Origin: Archivesica marissinica
Taxonomy: Eukaryota > Mollusca > Bivalvia > Venerida > Vesicomyidae
Reading direction: 5' to 3'
DNA: 64,000 bases
Assembly (NCBI GenBank): GCA_014843695.1
Contig: CM026403.1
Location: forward strand, 46,728,287 to 46,792,286
A model generated the notes under the pieces. The model did not search any database, had not been told where the DNA came from, and worked only from the letters and a program-made list of their open reading frames with translations. Every line of letters starts with the position of its first letter. Positions within the stretch are counted from its first letter, which is position 1. A program made the translations under genes and the position numbers. Positions 11,891 through 22,999 of this stretch are shown piece by piece.

Positions 11891-13304
11891 CACACGCTAC
11901 CTTCTGCAGTCATGCTGTTTACATCGTCACACGCTTCCTCCTGCAGTCATGCTGTTTACATCGTCACACGCTTCCTCCTGCAGTGATGCTGTTTACATCG
12001 TCACACGCTTCCTCCTGCACTGATGCTGTTTACATCGTAACACGCTTCCTCCTGCAGTCATGCTGTTCTCATCGTCACATGCTTCCTCTTGTAGTCATGA
12101 TGTGTACATCGTCATACGTTTCCTCCTGCAGTCATGCTGTTTACATTGTCACACGCTTCCTCCTGCAGTCATGCTGTTTACATCGTCACTCGCTTCCTCC
12201 TGCAGTCATGCTGTTCACATCGTCACACGCGTCCTCCTGCATGTCTGTTGTTACAATCGACACACGTTTCCTCCTGCAGTCATGCTGTTCACATCGCAAC
12301 ACGCTACCTCCTGCAGTCATGCTGTTCAGATCGTCACACACTTCCTCCTGCAGTCATGCTGTTCACATCGTCACACGCTTCCTCCTGCAGTCATGTTGTT
12401 ACAATCGCCACACGCTTCCTCCTGCACTGATTCTGTTCACATCGCCACACGCTACCTCCTGCAGGGCTGTTGTTACAATCGCCACACGCATCCTGCTGCA
12501 GTCATGCTGTTCACATCGCCACACGCTTCCTCCTGCAGTCATGCTGTTCACATCGCCACACGCTTCCTCCTGCAGTCATGCTGTTCACAGCGCCACACGC
12601 TTCCTCCTGCAGTCATGCTGTTCAGATCGTCACACGCTACCTCCTGCACTGATGCTGTTCACATCGCCACACGCTACCTCCTGCAGTCATGCTGTTCAGA
12701 TCATCACACGCTACCTCCTGCAGTCATGCTGTTTACATCGTCACACGCTTCCTCCTGCAGTCATGCTGTTCACATCGTCACACGCTTCCTCCTGCAGTCA
12801 TGCTGTTTACATCGTCACACGCTTCCTCCTGCAGTCATGCTGTTTACATCGTCACACGCTTCCTCCTGCAGTCATGCTGTTTACATCATCACACGCTTCC
12901 TCCTGCAGTCATGCTGTTTACATCGTCACACGCTTCCTCCTGCAGTCATGCTGTTTACATCGTCACACGCTTCCTCCTGCAGTCATGCTGTTTACATCGT
13001 CACACGCTTCCTCCTGCAGTGATGCTGTTTACATCGTAACACGCTTCCTCCTGCAGTCATGCTGTTCTCATCGTCACACACTTCCTCTTGTAGTCATGAT
13101 TTGTACATCGTCACATGCTTCCTCCTGCAGTTATGCTGTTTACATCGTCACACGTTTCCTCCTGCAGTGATGCTGTTTACATCGTCACATGTTTCCTCCT
13201 GCAGTCATGCTGTTTACATCGTCACACGCTTCCTCCTGTAGTCATGCTGTTTACATCGTCACACGCTTCCTCCTGTAGTCATGCTGTTTACAGTGTCACA
13301 CGCT

Positions 13305-13503
13305 TCGTCATACACTCCAGTTTTCACATCGTCACACACTTAGTCATACACTCCAGTTTTCACATCATCACACACTTCGTCATACACTCCAGTTGTCACA
13401 TCGTCACACACTTCCTCATACACTCCAGTTTTCATATCGTCACGCCCTTCCTCCTACTGTACTGTTGTTCACATCGTCACTCCATTGCTTCATAACTTTG
13501 TAA
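13305..13503. repeat. Diverged 36-bp edge of SAT1
   Basis: At its right end SAT1 changes to a 36-bp form in which CATACACTCCAG recurs at 13309, 13345, 13381 and 13417. Each is followed by TTTTCACATCGTCACACACTT or a close variant, so the CATCGTCACAC core of SAT1 is kept while the CTGCAG half is replaced. From about 13453 the sequence decays to single remnants (TTGTTCACATCGTCACTCC) before SAT2 begins. Diverged units at array edges fit the usual expectation that exchange homogenises the interior more than the ends. Confidence 0.85.
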
Positions 13504-16464
13504 TGTTGTGTGTGGGAGTTGACCCCTAGTTTCTATGTACGGTGATGTGTGGGAGATGACCCCTAGTTTCTTTGTACCATGAGGTGTGGGAGTTGACCCC
13601 TAGTTTCTATGTACGGTGATGTGTGGGAGATGACCCCTAGTTTCTATGGACCATGATGTGTGGGAGTTGACCCCTAGTTTCTATGTACGGTGATGTGTGG
13701 GAGATGACCCCTAGTTTCTATGTACGGTGATGTGTGGGAGTTGACCCCTAGTTTCTATGGACCATGATGTGTGGGAGTTGACCCCTAGTTTCAATATACG
13801 GTGATGTATGTGAGTTGACCCCTAGTTTCTATATACGGTGATGTGTGTGAGTTGACCCCTAGTTTCTATGTACCATGATGTGTGGGAGTTGACCCCTAGT
13901 TTCTATGTACCATGATGTGTGGGAGTTGACCCCTAGTTTCTATGTACGGTGATGTGTGGGAGATGACTCCTAGTTTCTATGTATCATGATGTGTGTGAGT
14001 TGACCCCTAGTTTCTATGTACTGTGATGTGTGGGAGTTGACCCCTAGTTTCTATGTACCATGATGTGTGGGAGTTGACCCCTAGTTTCTATGTACGGTGA
14101 TGTGTGGGAGATGACCCCTAGTTTCTATGTACGGTGATGTGTGGGAGATGACCCCTAGTTTCTATTGACCATGATGTGTGAGAGATGACCCCTAGTTTAT
14201 ATGTACCATGATGTGTGGGAGTTGACCCCTAGTTTCTATGTACGGTGATGTGTGGGAGATGACCCCTAGTTTCTATGTACCATGATGTGTGGGAGTTGAC
14301 CCCTAGTTTCAATATACGGTGATGTTTGTGAGTTGACCCCTAGTTTCTATATACGGTGATGTGTGTGAGTTGACCCCTAGTTTCTATGTACCATGATGTG
14401 TGGGAGTTGACCCCTAGTTTCTATTGACCATGATGTGTGGGAGTTGACCCCTAGTTTCTATGTACCATGATGTGTGGGAATTGACCCCTAGTTTCTATGT
14501 ACGGTGATGTTTGTGAGTTGACCCCTAGTTTCTATGTACCATGATGTGTGGGAGTTGACCCCTAGTTTCTATTGACCATGATGTGTGGGAGTTGACCCCT
14601 AGTTTCTTATGGACCATGATTTGTGGGAGTTGACCCCTAGTTTCTATGTACGGTGATGTGTGGGAGATGACCCCTAGTTTCTATGTACGGTGATGTGTGG
14701 GAGTTGACCCCTAGTTTCTATGGACCATGATGTGTGGGAGATGACCCCTAGTTTCTATGTACCATGATGTGTGGGAGTTGACCCCTAGTTGCTATGTACC
14801 ATGATGTGTGGGAGTTGAACGCTAGTTTCTATGTACTGTGATGTGTGGGAGATGACCCCTAGTTTCTATGTACCATGATGTGTGGGAGTTGACCCCTAGT
14901 TTCTATGTACGGTGATGTGTGGGAGTTGACCCCTAGTTTCTATGGAACATGATGTGTGGGAGATGACCCCTAGTTTCTATGTACTGTGATGTGTGTGAGT
15001 TGACCCCTAGTTTCTATGTACGGTGATGTGTGGGAGATGACCCCTAGTTTATATGTACCATGATGTGTGGGAGTTGACCCCTAGTGTCTATGTACGGTGA
15101 TGTGTGGGAGATGACCCCTAGTTTCTATGTACCATGATGTGTGGGAGTTGACCCCTAGTTTCTATGTACGGTGATGTGTGGGAGATGACCCCTTGTTTCT
15201 ATGTACGGTGATGTGTGGGAGATGACCCCTAGTTTCTATGTACGGTGATGTGTGGGAGATGACCCCTAGTAACTATGTACGGTGATGTGTGGGAGTTGAC
15301 CCCTAGTTTCTATGTACGGTGATGTGTGGGAGATGACCCCTAGTTTCTATGTACCATGATGTGTGGGAGTTGACCCCTAGTTTCTATGGACCATGATGTG
15401 TGGGAGTTGACCCCTAGTTTCAATATACGGTGATGTATGTGAGTTGACCCCTAGTTTCTATATACGGTGATGTGTGTGAGTTGACCCCTAGTTTCTATGT
15501 ACCATGATGTGTGGGAGTTGACCCCTAGTTTCTATGTACCATGATGTGTGGGAGTTGACCCCTAGTTTCTATGTACGGTGATGTGTGGGAGATGACCCCT
15601 AGTTTTTATGTACGGTGATGTGTGGGAGATGTCCCCTAGTTTCTATTGACCATGATGTGTGGGAGATGACCCCTAGTTTATATGTACCATGATGTGTGGG
15701 AGTTGACCCCTAGTTTCTATGTACGTTGATGTGTGGGAGATGACCCCTAGTTTCTATGTACCATGATGTGTGGGAGTTGACCCCTAGTTTCAATATACGG
15801 TGATGTTTGTGAGTTGACCCCTAGTTTCTATATACGGTGATGTGTGTGAGTTGACCCCTAGTTTCTATGTACCATGATGTGTGGGTGTTGACCCATAGTT
15901 TCTATTGACCATGATGTGTGGGAGTTGACCCCTAGTTTCTATGTACCATGATGTGTGGGAGATGACCCCTAGTTTCTATGTACGGTGATGTTTGGGATAT
16001 GACTCCTAGTTTCTATGTACGGTGATGTGTGGGAGATGACCCCTAGTTTCTATGTACCATGATGTGTGGGAGTTGACCCCTAGTTTCTATGTACGGTGAT
16101 GTGTGGGAGATGACCCCTAGTTTCTATGTACGGTGATGTGTGGGAGATGACCCCTAGTTTCTATTGACCATGATGTGTGAGAGATGACCCCTAGTTTATA
16201 TGTACCATGATGTGTGGGAGTTGACCCCTAGTTTCTATGTACCATGATGTGTGGGAGATGACCCCTAGTTTCTATGTACTGTGATGTGTGGGAGTTGACC
16301 CCTAGTTTCTATGTACGGTGATGTGTGGGAGTTGACCCCTAGTTTCTATGTACCATGATGTGTGGGAGTTGACCCCTAGTTTCTATGTACCATGATGTGT
16401 GGGAGATGACCCCTAGTTTCTATGTACGGTGATGTGTGGGAGATGACCCCTAATTTCTATGTAC
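13504..16464. repeat. SAT2: second 37-bp satellite, about 80 units
   Basis: The unit is 37 bp and is built from GATGTGTGGGAGTTGACCCC and TAGTTTCTATGTACGGT. Two sites vary together in many combinations: GAGTTGACC or GAGATGACC, and GTACGGTGATG or GTACCATGATG. The length, 2961 bp, fits 80 units. Stop codons (TGACCCCTAG) occur in every unit and no open frame is present. It does not align well with SAT1 on either strand at any rotation I tried, despite the equal length. Larger-scale repetition is marked by the TTTCAATATACGG variant (TCAATATACG at 13791, 14309, 15420 and 15790). Confidence 0.95.
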
Positions 16465-16468
16465 TCTT

Positions 16469-19420
16469 ATTCATCTAGTAACGTTTTCATATAGTAACGT
16501 ATTCATTTAATTACGTATTCATATAACAATGTATTCGTATAGCAAAGTATTCATCTAGCAATATATTCATTTAGAAACGTATTCATCTAGTAAAGTATTC
16601 ATATAGCAACTTATTCATCTAGCAACATATTCATCTAGTAAAGTATTCATATAGCAACTTATTCATCTAGCAACATATTCATTATTCATCTAGAAACATA
16701 TTCATCTAGTAAAGTATTCAAACAGCAACCAACAGCAATGTATTCATATAGCAATGTATTCATATAGCAACTTATTCATCTAGCAACATATTAATTATTC
16801 ATCTAGCAACATATTCATCTAGTAAAGTATTCAAACAGCAACCAACAGCAACATATTCATCTAGTAACGTATTCATATAGCAAGGCATTCATATAGGAAA
16901 GTTTTCATCTAGCAACATATTCACCTAGCAACATATTCATCTAGTAACGTATTCATATAGCAAGGCATTCATATAGGAAAGTTTTCATCTAGCAACATAT
17001 TCACCTAGCAACATATTCATCTAGTAACGTATTCATATAGCAAGGCATTCATATAGGAAAGTTTTCATCTAGCAACATATTCACCTAGCAACATATTCAT
17101 CTAGTAACGTATTCATATAGCAAGGCATTCATATAGGAAAGTTTTCATCTAGCAACATATTCACCTAGCAACATATTCATCTAGTAACGTATTCATATAG
17201 CAAGGCATTCATATAGGAAAGTTTTCATCTAGCAACATATTCATCTAGTAACGTATTCATCTAGCAACATATTCATCTAGTAACGTATTCATCTAGCAAC
17301 ATATTCATCTAGTAACGTATTCATCTAGCAACATATTCATCTAGCAACGTATTCATCTAGCAGCAAATTCAACTAGCAACGTATTCATATAGCAACCTAT
17401 TCATCTAGCGACATATTCATCTAGCAACGTATTCATCTAGCAACAAATTCAACTAGCAACGTATTCATCTAGCAACATATTCATCTAGTAACGTATTCAT
17501 CTAGCAACATATTCATCTGGTAACGTATTCATCTAGCAACATATTCATCTAGTAACGTATTCATCTAGCAACATAGTCATCTAGTAACGTATTCATCTAG
17601 CAACATATTCATCTAGTAACGTATTCATCTAGCAACATATTCATCTAGTAACGTATTCATCTAGTAACATATTCATATAGCAACGTATTCACCTAGCAAC
17701 ACATTCAACTAGCATCGTATTCACCTAGCAACACATTCAACTAGCATCGTATTCATATAGCAAAGTATTCATATAGCATCATATTCATCTAGTAACGTTT
17801 TCATCTAGCAACATACTAATCTAGTAACGTATTCATATAGCAACGTATTAATCTAGTAACGTAATCATATAGCAATGTTTTCTTATAGCAAGGTATTCAT
17901 CAGGTAACTTATTCATATAGCAACATATTCATCTAGGAACGTATTCATATAGCAACGTATACATCTAGTAACGTATTCATATAGCAATGTATTCAAATAG
18001 CAACGTATTCATATAGCAACGTAATCAGGTAGCAACGTATTCATATAGCAACGTATTCATCTAGTAACGTATTCATATAGCAATGTATTCATATAGCAAC
18101 GTATTCATCTATCAACGTATTCATCCAACAACGTATTCATCTAATAACGTATTCATATAACAACGTATTCATCTAGTAACGAATTAATATAGCAAGGTAT
18201 TCATCTATCAACGTATTCATCCATCAACGTATTCATCTAATAACGTATTCATATAACAACGTATTCATCTAGTAACATTTTCATATAGTAACGTATTCAT
18301 ATAGCAACGTATTAATCAAGTAACGTGGTCATATTGCAATATAGTCATCTAGCAACGTATTCATATAACAACGTATTCATCTAGTAACGTATTCATATAG
18401 CAACATATTCATCTAGTAACGTATTCATATAACAACGTATTCATCTAGTAGCGTATTAATATAGGAACGTATTCATATAGCAACATATTCACCTAGCAAC
18501 ATAGTCATCAAGTAATGTATTCATATAGCAAGATATTCATCTAGCAAGATATTCATCTAGCAACGTATTCATCTAGCAACAAATTCAACTAGCAATGTAT
18601 TCATTTAGCAACGTATTCATCTAGCAACATATTCATCTAGTAACGTATTCATCTAGCAACATATTCATATAGTAACGTATTCATCTAGTAACGTATTCTT
18701 AATTATTATAGCAACGTAATCATATAGCAACATATTCATATAGAAACATATTCATATAGCAATGTATTCATTTAGCAACATATTCATCTAGTAACGTATT
18801 CATATATCAACGTATTCATATAGCAACGTATTCATCTAGCAACATATCCATCTAGTAACGTTTTCATCTAGCAACATACTCATCTAGTAACGTATTCATA
18901 TAGCAACGTATTCATCTAGTAACGTATTCATATAGCAACGTATTCATATAGCAACGTATTCAAATAGCAACATATTCATCTGGTAACGTATTGATATAGC
19001 AACGTATTCATCTAGTAACGTATTCATATAGCAACCTATTCATCTGGTAACGTATTGATATAGCAACGTATTCATCTAGTAACGTATTCATATAGCAACC
19101 TATTCACCTATCAACGTATTCATCTATCAACGTATTCATCCATCAACGTATTCAGCTAATAACGTATTCATATAACATCGTATTCATCTAGTAACGTATT
19201 AATATAGCAAGGTATTCATATAGCAACATATTCACCTAGCAACATATTCATCTAGTAACGTATTCATCTAGTAACGTATTCATAAAGCAACGTATTCATC
19301 TAGCAACATATTCATCTAGTAACGTATTCATCTAGTAACGTATTCATATATCAACGTATTCATATAGCAAACTATTCATCTAGTAACGTATTCATATAGC
19401 AACATATTCATATAGAAGGT
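16469..19420. repeat. SAT3a: 16-bp satellite, AACGT subfamily
   Basis: The monomer is 16 bp, ATTCATCTAGTAACGT, alternating irregularly with ATTCATATAGCAACGT and ATTCATCTAGCAACAT. Monomers nearest SAT2 are the most diverged (ATTCATTTAATTACGT, ATTCGTATAGCAAAGT). Irregular insertions such as AAACAGCAACCAACAGCAA occur near 16710-16735 and 16830-16850. It is AT-rich with no open frame. Confidence 0.93.
16847..17246. repeat. Five copies of an 80-bp higher-order unit in SAT3a
   Basis: Five 16-bp monomers form an 80-bp block marked by CAAGGCATTC at 16881, 16961, 17041, 17121 and 17201. Other monomers in the block carry TATAGGAAAGTTTTC and TATTCACCTAGC. The first four copies look identical by eye; the fifth ends in TCATCT instead of TCACCT. 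Such uniformity points to recent amplification or an assembly loop. Confidence 0.9.
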
Positions 19421-22400
19421 ATTCATCTAACAACGGATTCATCTAGTAACGGACTCATCTAGTAACCGATTCATCTTGTAACGGATTCATCTAGTAACGT
19501 ATTCATCTAATAATGGATTCATCTAACAACGGATTCATCTAGTAACGGATTCATCTAACAACATATTCATCTACTAACGGATTCATCTAGTAACGTATTC
19601 ATCTAACAATGGATTCATCTAGTAACGGATTCATCTAGTAACGGATTCATCTAGAAACGGATTCATCTAGCAACGGATTCATCTAGTAACGGATTCATCT
19701 AATAACGGATTACGGATTCATCTGGTAACGGATTCATCTAGTAACGGATTCATCTAGTAACGTATTCATCTAACAACGGATTCATCTAGTAACGGATTCA
19801 TCTAGTAACGGATTCATCTAGAAACGGATTCATATAACAACGGATTCATCTAGTAACGGATTCATCTAACAACGGATTCATCTAGTAACGGATTCATCTA
19901 GTAACGTATTCATCTAACAACGGATTCATCTAGTAACGGATTCATCTAGTAACGGATTCATCTAGAAACGGATTCATCTAGCAACGGATTCAGCTAGTAA
20001 CGGATTCATCTAATAACGGATTCATCAGGTAACGGATTCATCTAGTAACGGATTAATCTAGTAATGGATTCATCTTGTAACGGATTCATCTAGTAACGGA
20101 TTCATCTAGTAACGGATTCATCTAGCTACGGATTCATCTTGTAACGGATTCATCTAGTAACGGATTCATCTAGTAACGGAGTCCGGATTCATCTAGTAAC
20201 GGATTCATCTAACAACGAATTCATCTAGTAACGGATTCATCTAGTAAGGTATTCATCTAGCAACGGATTCATCTAAGAACGGATTCATCTAGTAGTGGAT
20301 TCATCTAACAACGGATTCATCTAGTAACGGATTCATCTAGTAACGGATTCATCTAACAACGGATTCATCTAACAACGGATTCATCTAGTAACGTATTCAT
20401 CTATTATCGGATTCATCTAGTAACGGATTCATCTAAAAACGGATTCATCTATTAAGGCATTCATCTAGTAACGTATTCATCTTATAACATATTCATCTAA
20501 CAATGGATTCATCTATTAACGGATTCATCTAACAACGGAGACATCTAGTAACGGAGTCATCTAACAACGGATTCATCTAGTAACGGATTCATCTAGTAAC
20601 GGATTCATCTAGTAAGGTATTCATCTAGAAACGTATTCATCTAGTAATGGATTCATCTAACAACGGATTCATCTAGTAACGGATTCATATAACAACGGAT
20701 TCATCTAGTAACGGATTCATCTAGTAACGGATTCATCTAACAAAGGATTCATCTAGTAACGTATTCATCTAGCAACGGATTCATCTAACAAAGGATTCAT
20801 CTAGTAACGGATTCTTCTAGTAACGGATTCATCAAGTAACGTATTCATCTAACAACGGATTCATCTAACAACGGATTCATCTAGTAACGGATTCCTCTAG
20901 TAACGTATTCATCTATTAACGGATTCCGGATTCATCTAGAAACGGATTCATATAGTAACGGATTCATCTAGTAACGGATTCATCTAGAAACGGATTCATC
21001 TAGCAACGGATTCATCTAGTAACGGATTCATCTAGTAACGGATTCATCTAATAACGGATTCCGGATTCATCTGGTAACGGATTCATCTAGTAACGGATTC
21101 ATCTAGTAATGGATTCATCTTTTAACGGATTCATCTAGTAACGGATTCATCTAGTAACGGATTCATCTAGTAACGGAGTCCAGATTCATCTAGTAACGGA
21201 TCGATCTAACAAAGGATTCATCTAGCTACGGATTCATCTTTTAACGGATTCATCTAGTAACGGATTCATCTAGTAACGGAGTCCGGATTCATCTAGTAAC
21301 GGATTCATCTAACAACGGATTCATCTAGTAACGGATTCATCTAGTAACGGATTCATCTAACAACGGATTAATCTAGTAACGGATTCATCTAGTAACGTAT
21401 TCATCTAGCAACGGATTCATCTAAGAACGGATTCATCTAGTAGCGGATTTATCTAACAACGGATTCATCTAGTAACGGATTCATCTACTAATGGATTCAT
21501 CTAACAACGGATTCATCTAGTAACGTATTCATCTATTAACGGATTCATCTAGTAACGGATTCATCTAGTAACGGATTCATCTTGTAACGGATTCATATAG
21601 TAACGGATTCATCTAGTAACGGATTCCGGATTCATCTATTAACGGATTCATCTAGCAACGGATTCATCTAGAAACGGATTCATATAGTAACGGACCCATC
21701 TAGTAACGGATTCATTTAGAAACGGATTCATCTAGCAACGGATTCCGGATTCATCTGGTAACGGATTCATGTAGTAAGGGATTCTTCTTGTAACGGATTC
21801 AACTAGTAACGGATTCATCTAGTAACGGAATCATTTTGTAACGGATTCATCTAGTAACGGATTCATCTAGTAACGGATTCATCTAGCAACGGATTCATCT
21901 AACAAAGGATTCATCTAGTAACGGATTCATCTAGTAACGGATTAATCTAGTAACGTACACATCTAGAAAAGTATTCATCTAGCAACGGATTCATCTAACA
22001 ACGGATTCATCTAGTAACGGATTCATCTAGTAACGGATTCATCTAGTAACGTACACATCTAAAAACGTATTCATCTAGTAACGGATTCATCTAACAACGG
22101 ATTCATCTAGTAACGGACTCATCTAGTAACCGATTCATCTTTCATAGGATTCATCTAGTAACGGATTCATCTAGTAACGGATTCATCTACCAACGGATTC
22201 ATCTAGTAACGGATTAATTTAGTAACGCATTCATCTAACAACGGATTCATCTAGTAACGGATTCATCTAACAACGGATTCATCTAGTAACGGATTCATCT
22301 AGTAATGGATTCATCTAACAACGGATTCATCTAGTAATGGATTCATCTAGTAACAGATTCATCTAGTAACGTATTCATCCAACAACGGATTCATCTAGTA

Positions 22401-22999
22401 ACGGATTCATCTAGTAACGGATTCATCTAGTAACGTATTCATCTAACAACGGATTCATCTAACAACGGATTCATCTAGTAACGGATTCATCTAGTAATGT
22501 ATTCGTCTAGTAACGGATTCATATATTAACGGATTAATCTAACAACGGAGACATCTAGTAAGGCATTCATCTAGTAACGTATTCATCCAACAACGGATTC
22601 ATCTAGTAACGGATTCATCTAGTAACGGATTCATCTAGTAACCTATTCATCTAACAACGGATTCATCTAACAACGGATTCATCTAGTAACGGATTCATCT
22701 AGTAACGTATTCTTCTAGTAACGGATTCATCTATTAACGGATTCATCTAACAATGGAGACATCTAGGAACGGATTCATCTAACAACGGATTCATCTAGTA
22801 ACGGATTCATCTAGTAACGTATTCATCGAGAAACGTATTCATCTAGTAATTGATTCATCTAACAACGGATTCATCTAACAATGGACTCATCTAGTAACGG
22901 ATTCATCTAACATCGGATTCATCTTGTAACGGATTCATCTAACAACGGATTCACCTAACAACGGATTCATCTAGTAACGGATTCATCTAGTAACGTATT

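Larger units (their letters stand above)
1502..13304. repeat. SAT1: 37-bp PstI-type satellite, about 320 units
   Basis: The array is a head-to-tail repeat of a 37-bp unit. Most units contain TCACACGCTTCCTCCTGCAG, so a CTGCAG (PstI) site recurs about every 37 bp. Two monomer types intermix: type A starts GTCATGCTGTTCACATCG or GTGATGCTGTTTACATCG, and type B starts GGTCTGTTGTTACAATCG. Common variation is C/T in the first half (TTCACATC or TTTACATC), C/G in GTCATG or GTGATG, and T/C in CATCGTCAC or CATCGCCAC. The + strand contains few stop codons, so long open frames appear in all three frames. Because 37 is one more than a multiple of three, each frame reads the same 37-residue His/Cys/Ser-rich period (for example MLFTSSHASSCSHAVHIVTR). 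I treat these as non-coding: they begin and end wherever a monomer variant creates or removes a stop, such as CAGTGATG. Confidence 0.95.

Noticed and set aside
1505..13495. Many long open frames (up to about 494 codons) on the + strand giving His/Cys/Ser-rich repeats, and short ones on the - strand
   Set aside because: They follow from a 37-bp unit with few stops and appear in all three + frames at once. Starts and stops occur where monomer variants happen to create them, many starts are GTG, and no splice, promoter or codon signal is present.
1502..16464. SAT1 and SAT2 as inverted relatives of one satellite
   Set aside because: The best opposite-strand rotation I tried matches about 14 of 37 positions, close to what choosing the best rotation by chance can give.
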